Assembly: GCA_963556255.1 (NCBI GenBank)
Contig: OY744607.1
Location: forward strand, 49,816,346-49,880,345
Direction of reading: 5' to 3'
Source of the DNA: Allolobophora icterica
Taxonomy: Eukaryota > Annelida > Clitellata > Crassiclitellata > Lumbricidae
Length of the DNA stretch: 64,000 bases
Position 1 is the first letter of the stretch, and each line of letters opens with the position of its first letter. The position numbers and the translations under genes were made by a program. The notes beneath the pieces were generated by a model, which searched no databases, was not told where the DNA came from, and worked only from the letters and a program-made list of their open reading frames with translations. Shown here piece by piece: positions 1-11,886 of this stretch.

Positions 1-3000
1 TCTCGTAAACGCCCGATTTCCATGTTAACAATCTCTGACTTGCGATTGTTGAAGGCTTGGAGGGCCATATGAACTGACAGAGGCACGACCTTCTCAAACA
101 AATCTAAAATAACAAAGAACCTCCAGCTGAAACACTCACCTAAAATTCAGTGGTATCCTGGTAGGGTAGGGTGAGGCTTGAACCGTACTCTTCAAATTAC
201 AGGCAAGTGCTCCAACAAATCAACCACAAGCCAGATTTAACTTTCGGAAAACCAGATTCAGCTTTAGGAAAATCAGATTCACCTTTGGATAAGCCAGATT
301 TACCTTTGAAACTGGAACTTAGATTGCCTGACAGAGGAGTGCTCTTTGCTACGGCCGCCTTTCCGATCGACGCGAGCGACGTGAGTTCTGGGATTTTGGC
401 ATGATAGATGAAGTTGTTATCCTTCTCCGCCTCCTGGAGAGCTCTCACGACCTTCTTCTGGATGTCTTGAAAGACAAAGGTTGCACCACCTCTTGTTTCA
501 GCAGCCAATAGAAGGTCCTTGGAGTTCTGAACAAACATCACCCAATCAACATTTAGTAAGATGCTGACATTTAAGAATTTGATTTGGATTGAACCACATA
601 AGATTTTCAATCAACAACAGCGTTGCCTACTAAACTGTTAGCTTATGAAGTCAATATTCAAGACAATAATAAAACTGTGAAAAAAGAAAAACCTTAGAAA
701 CTTAAAAGTCAACAAATTAGCGAAACCTAAAAAGCATAAAGTCCCGACGACTACAAAAAAAGACAAGAGTTTTCGACCTGTTGAAATCCCTAGTTAAAAT
801 CACAGCAAGGAAGGTAAAATCGTTAAAGTTAAGTAGTAATATGTTCTCAAAATCAGAAAATGAAACGAACGTTATGATTACACTACAAAATTGTTGCTAA
901 CTGGCTACACAAAGTGGCTAAATGGCTACACAAACTGGATAACTAGATGCACAAACTGGCTACACAAACCGGCTAACTGGCTGCACAAACCGGCTAACTG
1001 GCTGAACAAACTGGCCAACTGCTAACACATAAACTACCATTTTTCTGCTGGTAGAACAGGGTATCTCCCTGTCAACTCGCCCATATGGGGTCCATCAAAT
1101 ATTTCATGGGCATGCTGGCACAGACATGGGCATTCCCTATTCGCACTACAGATGGATACTATGTTAATACTATGTTAAAGTATTGAACTAAGTTCAAAGG
1201 GTTAAGGTAAAAGTGATTCAGTATGTTGGCCTTGGATATTATGTTAGTACACATGCGGTCTATGTAGTCATATTAACGCGCTTTATAAACCTTCATATGA
1301 TAATAATAATAAAATTATTATCATTATGATTAATATCATTATTATTATCATTAATAATAATAACAAAAATAATATTAATAATAATAATCCTAAAAGTATT
1401 ACTATTAATAATAATAATTATAATAGAGGCAGCCCTACTCGAAGTCGTGCGATCTCTTCGCCAAAGTCCTTGGCATCCTTTGAGACAAGGCTCTGGTGGT
1501 ATTGAGCAATTCCGTGGAAGGCTGCCTGCCTCCCTGCCACGCTGTTCAGCCACTCCTGAAAAGGAACAGACAAGAGGCAATCGAAACAAAGGCCACAAGT
1601 ACAAAAGTACCGTGTCTACGGTGGAGCTACATAAATGCAAGATAAGACCACTAAAAGTTAACATATAAATAAATGATAAAATACAAAAATAAGAATAATA
1701 AAAACAAATGAAATGAAAATAAATAAACAACAAAATAAATATAAAAAATAAATAAATAGTAAAAAAAAATTAATATAAATGAATAAATAATCAATAAATA
1801 ATAAATAAAACATAAATGAAATAATATAAATAAATAAAATAATAATGCATAAATAAATAAATAAAATTAATAAAAGTAAAATATATATATAAATGAATAA
1901 CAAATAAATAAAATAATAAAAATAAATAATAAGTAAAGCAAAATAACAATAAACAAATAACAATAAAATAAACAATAAATTAATAATAAACAAGATGACT
2001 AAAGACTACTAATGCTGAATCAACGCCTGCCACAGTGATGGAAAATTCATTGTCAACATAGTGCCAACTCAAGTTTCAGATATTCTCAACAAAAACCAAT
2101 AAAAGGCCATGATTATTTGCTTATGGCCAAATTATTATGAAAAGAATAATCATCGGAATATGTTTCGTTTTTAGATTTCAGTCAATTTATTAAAACGTGT
2201 GCAAGTTCCAAAACATCATCATACTTTCTTGAATAGGTTGCCTTGCATTGGTCATTCTTTATCTCTTTTCTGCCAGTGCTTGAAAACCATTTTGCTCAGT
2301 CCTGGTATGATCCGTCATTAGGTCGGAAGTGCTTCTCAAATGTCTCTCGAAATGAGGCACTATATAAATCTGTGATAACAATTACGACTAGTCACAGGCA
2401 GTTTTCCTGGAAAAGAAGCTACATGAATTTCATCATGGTTCTTTAACAACAGATGGCGTACCTTTGGCCAGAGACTTTTTATCGACTCCAGGCCGAGTAG
2501 TTTGGAGGCATCGGCATACAGGTCGGAGCACTGCAATGCCAGCTTGGCCACAACTCCTGGTTTCATCTTGTCTGCCAAAAACAACCATGTGCAGTAAATT
2601 TATATAGCACAGTTATTCCAATCTCATAACTTCTATAGCGTCATAATAATAATAATTCATAATTTGAACCTCTGTCTAAAATCTAATCCGCTATTACTGT
2701 ACTTCACAAATTGACCAATTGGCTCTTTAGGATAAAGAAGGGTGGTCTAAACACCTGTGAATTACAAAGGTCGTGATATGACTGGCAAAGCTTAAAACCA
2801 AGAATGAAAAACTAATGCTAAAGAGGAGTCATAGGAATCTGCAAAATTATAGAAGAAATCAGAGGATGAAATTTTCGAGTTGCTAAACTCGCTACAAGGT
2901 TAAGCATGACCTAGTTTATGAGTATGTTATAACCAACTGCTAGTACCAAATGCTAGTACCAACTGCTAGTACCAACCGTTCATGGCTTTCCTAACAAAAG

Positions 3001-6000
3001 AGTCCTGGGCCTGGGCCAACATGAGGGCACCCAGAGCGTTGAGGGTATCCGGGTGAAGGTCAGGGGTTGGGCTACCCTGGACGCTGGACAGAGTGATCGT
3101 CTGCAGGTGGGCAAATATGCCACTCGATTGCTGAAAACATACAATCATCAACATGAATAATTTATAACCAGTTCATGAATAATTAACGATGATGCTCATG
3201 AATATTTAAATACCAAATGCAATCAGACAGAATTTAAACAAGTACTCATTACTCAATCATCAGGTTAAAATTATTTTAAAACAGTTTCTAGGCAAAGTCA
3301 GAAAATCTGAACCATTTCCATAAAATAGTAATAATAAAATAATAATAACAATACTACTATTACTACTACTAATAATACTACTACTAATAATAATAACTAC
3401 AAAATTTATAACAATAATAATCAGGATTCTAAAGTCAAACAGAAGAGTTTTCTACATCCTCTGAATTAATCTTGTTTAAAAAATAATAATATAATTAAGA
3501 AATAATAATGAACAAGTACCCGTAATTACTAATAACATAGTGTTTAACAAACATGTACCTGGAAGAGCTTTGCGGCCATCTTAAGTCCTTCATCAGATGT
3601 TAGGTTCTGAGTGCCAGCAATCTGGCTCTGCAATGCAGCGATGTTAAACAGTACGCAGACACGCTCAAACGACCCAGAGGCGATTGCTGCCATATACAAA
3701 AACATGCAACTGGGTCAGTGTATATATTGGCACTGATATAGGCAGGGTTAAACCTCAACTGAATCATCACATAGTTCTTGTCAAAACGTACACTGGGTCA
3801 GCATATATAGGCCAAATCAACAATCATGCAACTGGGTCAGTGCCGCACTGGACTTCAATGAATAGGTGCCATTCCAGACGTTATTTCACTCCTTTTTATT
3901 AATTTTTATGTCGCTGAGGGATCCTGTGTACCTAAGCAGAGCACTACCAAAACATACTAATAATATTAAAATAATTCAATAACTTCTATAGTGCCACTGT
4001 AATAATGCTTAAAGTATCAGTCGACAGCCAAGGCTAAGGAAAACTGGCAACATGTAAGGTAGGACACAGTAAGGTCAAACAAGGTAAGGTAAGTGCTCAG
4101 GCTGCCATCACTGGTGTAAAAACGAATATATTTAAGTCATGCAGTAAAGATATTAGAAACACTAACTCAGAGTTCGCTTCCCGGAAAAGGCGTCCTGCCA
4201 CTTGAAGTTTATCCTTATCTAAAAGAACAATAGCCAGACTATCTACAACAACAATAGTCAGACTATCTACAAGAATAATAAGTAGCCCGACTATCTACAC
4301 AAACAACAGGGCTCCATACTATCTACACGAACAACAGCCAGACTATCTACACAAACAACAGCCAGACTATCTACACAAACAACAGCCAGACTATCTGCAC
4401 GAACAACAGCCAGACTATCTACACAAACAACAGCCAGACTATCTACACAAACAACAGCCAGACTATCTACACAAACAACCGCCAGACTATCTACACGAAC
4501 AACAGCCAGACCACCTACATGAGCAATAGCCAGACATGTCAGATCAATTTCCAGGCCTGTCTCAAGAAAATACTTGGAAAGATGCCATTACATTTGTTGT
4601 CAAGTTAGACACAAAGTAGAAAATAAATATCTTACGAGAAATTTGGGGTACACGGAAACCTCCTTACAGCGCCATGCTTGTAGATCGGGTCAAGTAAATG
4701 TAATGACAGATTTATATAGCACCTCCTCAAGAGAGACTCATCAGAGGTGCCAATACCAGAGTATAAACGTGTCATAATGATGGCTTGCATCTGTTCATTC
4801 TGCTTCGTCACTGTACCATTTTGGTCTCAACACTCTAACAGCGAGCTGCACTGGTTCCCCAGTCGCTTTTAGTACACTGTTGTCGTTTGCCAAGACTTGC
4901 CTAAGTTTCCGGTGGGCATATCCACCATACGCTGCCTCTCGGCCGTTTCAGTGGACTGACTCTCTAGCTACTGACCTCTCTAGACCAGAGGTTCCCAACC
5001 TGGGGTGCCCACACCCCCAGGGGTGTGACTTTTTACTGTTCATAATTTTTCTAATTGCTCAATTTATATTTGCATTTTATGCACTGAGTGCAAACTTTAA
5101 TCAAACATTTCCTAGGGGTGCAGGGCATAGAAAAGGTTGGGAACCCCTGCTCTAGACCGAGAATTGGTTTTGGTGCGCCATTGGTCAAAGCCTTAGACAC
5201 TGGTGCTATAGAAGTTGCGTCCAGCTTTAAAGCAAAGTAAAATCTCAAATCCATGCTACTGTCATGCAGCATCAGTACTTTTGTGAAAACGATGTGCGTT
5301 ACGAAGAGATTCTGGCATACTGTAACAACATCAGGACACAATTCAGCAACCCTTAATATATACGTTTATATTTCTGACGAATTCAGCTTTAACTAGAATT
5401 ACAATTCACACATTAAAATTCCAACACTTGAACGTTTCCTACAGAAAACTAAATCACTCACATACCTGATTTTCAGACATCGGAAACTTAGTCTCGATAG
5501 CCACAAGCTGATCATAGTACCTGCACAACAGAACACAACTGACTCAGACAGTCATAACCTAATGCCTCAAATAATTGACTTCTTCAGCATATTTCTATAT
5601 TTCAGTGGGTAGAATAGTTTATAAAGTCGCTATATAAATGTTTAATAATATATCATATTACAGGCCTTGTCCTAACCAACATCCACCCTCAGCGCCTCAA
5701 CATTTGAATGCACCACTCCGGCACACAGACAGTAAATTTTTCAGTCAGTGGTTTTACTGGTTTCTGGAATTTTCCTTTGGATCATAAATCGACGCAAAAC
5801 ATAAAGACAATAATCCGCTGTACTGCTCGGGCTATGCTTCTACACTCCGAGTTTCAACGACAAACCGTTGGGCACGGGTAAAATGCTGATTTGCTGATTG
5901 CTGATTTGCTGATTGGCGAGGGGTAAAATGCTGATTAGAAAATGCTGATTGATCAGCATTTTACCTAGCAGCCAAATCAGCAAATCAAAGGGTAAAATGC

Positions 6001-7265
6001 TGATTGTTTTAATTAACAAATGCTGATAGAAATCCAGGCAACTAGTGATCACACAAGCAAATACACTTTGTTGTTTTCAATATGATTTGAATTAACAAAT
6101 GCTAATTGAAATCAACAGGGTAAAATGCTGATTGAAATTTAAGGAAGTAGTGATCATAGAAGCAAATACACTTTGTTGTTTTCAATATGGTTTCAATTAA
6201 CGAATGCTAATTGAAATCAACAAACTTTTAAATAATTATTCGTGGTCAGAAGATTTTAAGAAGGATGATTGGAAAGTTGATGGATATCGTTGGCATTTTT
6301 GTGGATCAGCAAAAGAAAGAAAATGTGGCAGTGGTCTATGTGACAGAATGTATTTCCAGATCTATGACATTCCAAAGTCATGGAGCAAGTGCTTCACCAA
6401 AACAGCATATTTTCGAAAGGATCGTCCAAATTCTGTCGTAATCAACTACAACGGTGATGAGAAAGTCGCAGCTGATTTTCCGCATGAAAATGCAAAGTCA
6501 ACGACCAGAAACTACACTCGGACACAATCTTCAGTACTTCTTTTATCATAATTTTACCCACCAAACAGCATGACCAATCAGCATATTTTCAATCAGCATT
6601 TTACCCACCAATCAGCATGACCAATCAGCATTTTTCTAATCAGCATTTTACCCCTCGCCAATCAGCAAATCAGCAATCAGCAAATCAGCATTTTACCCGT
6701 GCCCCAAACCGTTTGGGAATTTGAATTTCAGTGTTATGCTACCTGATCTGGACTGCAAGGAACTAAACAAGATTATACAGATACCAGTGACTTGATTGCA
6801 TCAAACAAAAAAGTCATTTAATAAGATTTAACACTGCCCTGACAGGCGATAATACTCGTGGAGAGTCGTGTATCTTCACTTCTCTGAATTATACAGCAAT
6901 GCCCACATTCCACGTTTTCGACTTCTCATTATCCAACATTTTGTACTATGAGAAGTTTTACTAAACATTATTTTAAAAACTGGGGTCTGCCAAAGAGTGG
7001 GCTCTAATGGTGTATTCGCAATCGTTTACGAAAAGGAATTAAAATGTCTCTACTTTTACCTATAGAGGACTTCGAGGGCCGACTCGTGTTTGTCGACAGA
7101 TTTTGCAATTACGTTGTTCCTCAGTTTGTTAAACTCCGTCAGAGCCGATTTATAATCGTCCGGATTGCAGTTGGTGTACGTGTCGGCGATGAAACTCCTC
7201 AGAGGTTTCGCCAAGTCCAGTTCCCATGTCTTTTTAACGGGAACGGCGAGGAATGTTGATGCCAT
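1..7265 (-). CDS. PDCD6IP: ALIX (PDCD6IP), nine 5' exons encoding most of the BRO1 domain; partial
   Basis: ALIX is an ESCRT adaptor for multivesicular body sorting, cytokinetic abscission and membrane repair. Its BRO1 domain binds CHMP4. Modelled minus-strand exons are 7060-7265, 5466-5520, 4167-4218, 3559-3686, 2977-3130, 2462-2571, 1439-1555, 304-526 and 1-103 (continuing off the window). All join in frame with GT-AG junctions. The ATG at 7263-7265 begins MASTFLAVPVKKT, close to the vertebrate N-terminus as I remember it. Other matches are YYDQL, VCVLFNIAAL, LMLAQAQDSF, YHQSL, FGEEIARL, KDNNFIYH, IGKA..AKSTP and DLFEKVVPLSV. The V-domain and proline-rich tail lie outside the window. Between DAF (exon 3) and CVLF (exon 4) the model is about six residues shorter than human ALIX, so a microexon may be missing or that loop has shrunk. 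Intron 1 holds several transposons. Confidence 0.9.
304..526 (-). CDS. PDCD6IP: ALIX exon 8 (end of BRO1 domain)
   Basis: The acceptor TTGTTCAG ends at 527. The exon begins NSKDLLLAAE and contains ALQEAEKDNNFIYHAKIPEL and AKSTPLSGN. The donor AAAG|GTAAAT follows SSSFK, and the split codon is completed by exon 9 to give DLFEK. After the donor the frame stays open for about 30 codons through an imperfect repeat of roughly 21 bp. That tract is intronic in the preferred model, because exon 9 aligns directly with the end of exon 8. Confidence 0.85.
898..1021. repeat. Minisatellite, CTGGCTACACAAA-type units
   Basis: Imperfect tandem units of about 18-20 bp alternate GGCTAACTGGCTGCACAAACC-like segments. 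They lie in ALIX intron 7 (between exons 7 and 8). No coding or RNA role is seen. Confidence 0.75.
1293..1995. repeat. A/T-rich simple repeats flanking ALIX exon 7
   Basis: Low-complexity ATT/AAT tracts at 1293-1425 and A-rich AATA/AAATA tracts at 1660-1995 surround exon 7 (1439-1555). The long Ile, Phe and Tyr-rich frames here are products of low complexity. Confidence 0.8.
4224..4540. repeat. 24-bp minisatellite in ALIX intron 2
   Basis: About 12 units of an ACAACAGCCAGACTATCTAC-type motif occur in tandem with minor substitutions. The array begins only about 6 bp upstream (in gene orientation) of the acceptor of exon 3, which starts at 4218. Confidence 0.85.
4838..4977. pseudogene. LINE reverse-transcriptase tail relic
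   Basis: The plus strand reads SELHWFPSRF, followed in shifted frames by KTCLSFRWAYPPYAASRPF. This recalls the LHWLPV...FKALHGLAPPYL segment at the C-terminus of CR1/L2-type non-LTR polymerases. It is heavily decayed. Confidence 0.45.
4986..5149. mobile_element. hAT-type MITE, 164 bp, exact 8-bp TSD
   Basis: The termini are CAGAGGTTCCCAACC and GGTTGGGAACCCCTG, imperfect inverted repeats. The element is flanked by identical CTCTAGAC at 4978-4985 and 5150-5157. Length, CAG...CTG termini and an 8-bp TSD are typical of non-autonomous hAT elements. Confidence 0.9.
5870..6704. mobile_element. Mutator-like element, 835 bp, with roughly 80-bp TIRs and 9-bp TSD
   Basis: The left end starts GGGCACGGGTAAAATGCTGA. 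The right end is its exact reverse complement for about 80 bp (5870-5950 against 6622-6704). The TIRs are built of TGCTGATT subrepeats. Direct repeats CAAACCGTT flank the element at 5861-5869 and 6705-6713. A 9-bp TSD with long TIRs fits the Mutator/MULE group. It lies in ALIX intron 1 and holds one ORF (6204-6551). Confidence 0.85.
6204..6551 (+). CDS. Element-encoded 115-aa protein fragment of unknown function
   Basis: The ORF sits inside the Mutator-like element. It contains DGYRWHFCGS, two cysteine pairs (CGSGLC), a Phe/Tyr-rich centre, VVINYNGDEKVA and FPHENAK...RTQSSVL. From memory, this Y-W...IxYxGDE...FPHxN pattern recurs in uncharacterised lophotrochozoan proteins and may be a transposase N-terminal DNA-binding region. 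No catalytic DDE core is visible, so the element is non-autonomous or internally deleted. The family assignment is weak; the ORF itself is clear. Confidence 0.5.
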   Translation: MLIEINKLLNNYSWSEDFKKDDWKVDGYRWHFCGSAKERKCGSGLCDRMYFQIYDIPKSWSKCFTKTAYFRKDRPNSVVINYNGDEKVAADFPHENAKSTTRNYTRTQSSVLLLS

Positions 7266-7756
7266 TTTGGTCGAAATAATCACCGATCTCACTCTGTTGC
7301 CGTTGGATCCGCTTCTGCTGATTCGCACTTCGAAACTCAAACCACTACGACTCGTCTGTCACATCTCTCAGCCGATTTAAACTGCTGAATATAAGTATCA
7401 TGCAGTCAGCAGTTTTCTGCCGGAACGGTACCTATGATCTATCTTCAGCTATTAAAAATAATTTAGTTATTTTAATAAAAGAATAATTTAGTTATTTTAA
7501 TTTAATGTGATGTGAAAAATTTTCTTGGCGAGATATTACTTTAAAACAGAAAAAGAATCGCAATGGCAGTGAAAATCGATGCAGTAAATACAAAGTGTAT
7601 AGAACTTTGCAGTAAATAGGACACTCACGCGAAACCCTGTTTTATTCTATTAATAAACCGGCTTCAGAGAGATGCAGCATGTACATGCATATATAAATAA
7701 TAAAAATTAATTTATGAAAACATTATAAAGAAAACGTGTTCGATACAGGACAAATT
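7266..7756. other. ALIX upstream region
   Basis: This is the roughly 490-bp flank 5' of the ALIX start codon on the minus strand. The start context is CCAAAATGG. I see no clear TATA box or CpG-rich core, so the promoter is unresolved. Bases 7440-7510 carry a short direct duplication of an AATAATTTAGTTATTTTAAT-like segment. Confidence 0.4.
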
Positions 7757-8064
7757 CAGTCTTGTTGTCAAGACCTTAAACCTCAAGACCAAGACCAAGA
7801 CCAAGACCTTGAACCTCAAGACCAAGACCAAGACCTTGAGCCTCAAGACCAAGACTTTGAACCTCGAGACCAAGACCAAGACCAAGACCTTGAACCTCAA
7901 GACCAAGACCAAGACCAAGACCCAAAAAATCGCAATCAGGTCAAGACTTCAAAAATTGTCAAGTCGGAATATTCGCTATTTTAATGAAAACATGAGTCTT
8001 TTATCTTATTCAAGCAAATTAACTTTAAATGCAAACTGTAGAGAAATCCGAATTTGTATTCAAA

Positions 8065-8189
8065 GTGAAAAAATACGTTCGACAGGTGCTGAAGTCGCTA
8101 ACATACAAAGAAGCTTTTCAAGCAAAAAATTACTGAAAAGCTTCTTTGTATGTTAGCGACTTCAGTACCTGTCGAACGTATTTTTTCAC
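8065..8189. repeat. Near-perfect hairpin, 56-bp arms, 13-bp loop
   Basis: The arms 8065-8120 and 8134-8189 are reverse complements with one mismatch. The wider inverted homology continues outward (about 7928-8064 against 8300-8433). The hairpin overlaps the hAT transposase C-terminal coding relic. Confidence 0.9.
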
Positions 8190-8455
8190 ATGGCGGAATT
8201 TTTATGAAGCCCACCAGGCACGTCTTGGTCAGAAAATTCTGAGCGAATTGGTTTTTATAAAATACAAAAGGCATTTGGAATAATAGTTTGCATGAAGGAC
8301 TTTTGAATACAAATTCGGATTTAAAGTTAATTTGCTTGAATAAAATAAATAAAAAAACTCATGTTTTCATTAAAATAGCGAATATTCCGACTTGACAATT
8401 TTTGAAGTCTTGACCTGATTGCGATTTTTTGGGTGTAAATGTACAGATAGTGAGT

Positions 8456-8490
8456 CCCAAAGTGTATAGAAGGCCTTCTATACACTTTGA
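8456..8490. repeat. Perfect palindrome in hAT element
   Basis: CAAAGTGTATAGAAGG is followed immediately by its reverse complement, giving at least 30 bp of perfect dyad symmetry with no loop. Confidence 0.85.
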
Positions 8491-8834
8491 GTGAGTCCTT
8501 TTGAAATCTTCCCATGGTTTATCATAATCATACCGTCTGTTACAGAATAACTGTTGCTGCTGCCAATGGGTTTTCCTGACCAACAAGACTTGTATCCATC
8601 CATAGATATTGGTCGTATGATGCAAGCAGGCTTGATACAAAATTCTTGAGTTCTGTTAAATGACTGTTCATATTGACAGCCGGTCTTGGTCTTGCGAGAC
8701 CAAGACCAAGACTTTGAACCTCAAGACCAAGACTAAGACCAAGACCTTGAACCTCAAGACCAAGACCAAGACTTTTAAAAACGAACTCGAGTGCACTCGA
8801 GACCAAGACCTTGGTCTCGAGGACAACAAGACTG

Positions 8835-10479
8835 GACAAATTTGATATTAAATCTTCATAACGGAGTAGTTGCGAAACTTTGCATTCGCGCCGTGTATTA
8901 CCTATAGTTAGCCGCTGAGCTATCCGCTGAAATTCTAGAGAAACCGCCACTTATCCCGCTTACTTTCGATATCGTACCACAGTATAAATAATTACTTATA
9001 CTGTCTGTGATCGTACCTCAGACAAAGCACAATTTACGCTCAAATTCGGTATCTGTGTCGAACACCGATTTGTGCTATTAATGTTAATTTGTTAAGCTGC
9101 ACACTTTGCTCGAGATTATTGTAAGTGCACTAAGAAAAGAATTCGTTTGCAATGTGCACCACCTATCGGTCGGGGTCTATTAGAAGATCAACATGGCGGC
9201 AAGTGTTTGGTCAAGATTTAAGTTTGTCCGCTAAAAATAAAGTATTAATTCATCAACGCGTGACAGACTTTGTTTGATAACTATTAATAGGGACTGGCAT
9301 GACACACTTGCGTGTGAATAAACCATTCCAAAGTGCCCACACGTTTTGCGACAAGCGTGACACTTGAAGGCGGGTCTTAATTTTGTCTAGCTATCCCATT
9401 CAGAATGATTTACGTAGGTTGTACACGCCAAACTGTTCGTAGAATTCCACGTGCTGCTGACGTGCTATTCAGTGGGGTGGTGGTGGTCGTCGTGACCGTC
9501 ATCGTTCTGTAACTAGTTATTTCTAGGAGACTGCGATTTATCCAGAAATGTCTTTCACGTGACAGTGATGTTGTGTTTTCTCTCAAACACCACAAGTGAC
9601 TGAGTTTTTTGTTTTGTTTTCATATTCTTCTTGTTTTGTGCTACTAATGTTTTTCGGGCATTAAAGATTGATATATTTCCCATTAACCACAAGATCCGGA
9701 TTTGTGCATAGACCTAACTAAGCAAAGTATTGTATGACTGTCATTTGTTTTTTGAACTCGTGTACAGTGTCTTTTTCGGCCTCGGCTGTTCTAAGGCGTT
9801 ATACAAATCGTCTTATTATCATTACTATTACTAATATTAAACACCCCATCCAGTGATGTTCCAAGATTGCCAAAGGCGTGTTTCCTTTTGGCATCAGCTC
9901 ATACAGCATCAGCTGTTTAATGCTGCCATGAGGGCAGCATTAAACAGGGCATGATTCACACAGGATCAGGATAGGATGAACTTGCCCCTCCTTGATTCAA
10001 GACTATTTCCAATCGAAATGTATTTTCCCCATACATTCTACTACCATTTACGTAAAACTACAAATATAATCGGTACTGTGGTTCCATTTCTTGTGCATTG
10101 CACATGCATCGTTACTTAAACGTTTGAACTTTGAACATGTGTATATGTGCAGATAGAAAGTAGACATGTCACTTTAAAAATCAAGCCTCGTGTCATCAAC
10201 TGAGCAATGCATTGCAAAACCAGAAACTTGTATTTCTCTCAAAAAATCGTTCATATAAAAATAAAATTTGCAAATCAGAGCTCAACAAGGCAACTTCTAC
10301 TGACTGTAGATGATCAGCACAAAATTTTAAATGCGAACTGAAAAGCTTAGAAAAACTGAACACTTTCGGACGCAAAGCCCAGTAACCGAAAACAAAATGC
10401 GCTATATTAAGTATCTTAATACATACATACAGCAGAGTTTAGAAATCAGTGAAAACAGCAAATGGTGGGCATGCAAGGG
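8835..10479. other. ALIX-CDK4/6 intergenic region, left part
   Basis: No gene is supported here. A short palindrome-like CACAGTATAAATAATTA segment at about 8978 resembles the perfect palindrome at 23481. At about 9770-9830 a SINE-like 3' end (GGCGTTATACAAATCGTC followed by ATT-type repeats) is visible. Confidence 0.4.
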
Positions 10480-10905
10480 TGGATCCAGAACAGGCAATCC
10501 AGTCAAACCCCTCAGTGCCCTCAGCCTAAACTCGGACAGGGGCACTATGCATGTCTCTCCAGGGGTTCAACATATTTTTAAATTTTGGGGGTTTAGTTTT
10601 CATTATTTCCAGCAAGTTTGATGATTTCAACCAGACAATGTAAACCAGAACATGGGCAGTGCACTAAGCTCCGATTCTGTGCAGCGATGGACACTGACGT
10701 AGCACGATCTGCTAAACGTGCCAATCACTGCAATTTTAATAATTTACAAATTGTTTTTCAACTGAAAAAAATTTAAATTTTTTTGTTCAAATTTCTAACA
10801 AAAACTAATTTTGGACTCTTGTATGTGTTAGTCTTTAATCCCCAAACCTAAAAACCATCTTCTTTCACCCCTGACGTGGCCTTTGGATCCACCTGTGCAA
10901 CTCTC
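10480..10905. mobile_element. Decayed hAT-like element
   Basis: CAAGGGTGGATCCAG near 10488 and GGATCCACCTGTG near 10888 form imperfect inverted termini like those of GGATCC-type hAT elements. No TSD is recognisable, so this is tentative. Confidence 0.4.
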
Positions 10906-11886
10906 AAATGAGACAGTGCTGTTTGTAAATGCACATGGAATGGTTGGCAGAACACTAAACATGTAAACAAAATCTGCCATGCTTGTGAAACTGGCATGCA
11001 CTTTTCCATATACACATACAGTGAAATATAAACGTCGATTTCTGTATTTTTGCAAGATACAGTGTGAAGTAAAACATACAGAAATTAAATAATTGAAATA
11101 ATCAAAATTGGTGGAAATAATAAACTCTCTGCTGTGAATTTTTTTGCTATTCCCTGCTAATTGAAGCAGAATCATACAAAGATTCCGATACATCATGATA
11201 GTAAGTAAGTAGATGTCTGTACAGAAGAAGTTTATAACGGAAGAAGGTATTTGAGGAAAGCATTATTATTATTATCATGAACATTTTTAATGCACGCAAG
11301 GTCACACAGAAATGCGAATCTGAGGTGTGGTTAGTAAGTCGCCAGATGAAGAGCAGTTCAATATCCAGATGTTCGAAAGCCAATAGGAAAAAGTAAATTT
11401 TTAGGCATATTTGGAAAGAAGAAAAAGAGCATAGCGAGTTCATTGACAAGTCATGTGGTTCCATCAAAATAAAGCAAATATTATAAGCAAACCGTTCTGT
11501 TTAAAGAGCGGTAGTTTTGTCACCAAGACATAAATTTTGATATTAATCCACAATCTGTCGGATGTTGCAAACAATAAGAACTAGAAGACAAACTAACAAA
11601 ACTAAATACCTTCAAACTAACACAAAGACAACCAACTGTATCTGGCGCCAGTACAGACTGTACACAACTCTAATAATGCCTGCTAATAACAGAAAATGTT
11701 AGTGTGGATGGACATGCACATAAAGTGTGTGGTGTCAATACAGAATCTGTCCAGCAGCATTTTCAAAGTCTGAAATGCACTTGTTTAGATCAGTTAGAGA
11801 TAGTCATGTGTGCAATGCATTTGAAACATGCATGTACTCTTTAACGACAAGCTGCATTGGTTTCCCGTCACTTTTAGTACACTCTT

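Larger units (their letters stand above)
7757..8834 (-). mobile_element. Fold-back hAT element, 1078 bp, with 8-bp TSD
   Basis: The element starts CAGTCTTGTTGTC and ends ACAACAAGACTG, flanked by exact GACAAATT at 7749-7756 and 8835-8842. Both ends carry subterminal arrays of CCAAGA and TTGAACCTC motifs (7770-7925 and 8690-8815). Inside, the 3' part of a hAT transposase is present in inverted duplicate. On the plus strand at about 8155-8290 it reads SVPVERIFSHGGIFMKP then ARLGQKILSELVF after a frame change, matching the hAT C-terminal dimerisation domain. A minus-strand piece at 8540-8640 (LASYDQYLWMDTS) may be internal transposase. Confidence 0.85.

Noticed and set aside
5051..5341. 96-aa minus-strand frame as an extra ALIX exon
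   Set aside because: Its sequence does not match BRO1 and half of it lies in a hAT MITE.
7736..7984. DQDQDLEPQDQ-type repetitive protein
   Set aside because: It translates the subterminal CCAAGA array of a hAT element; the same array is open on both strands and recurs at 8700 and 25330.
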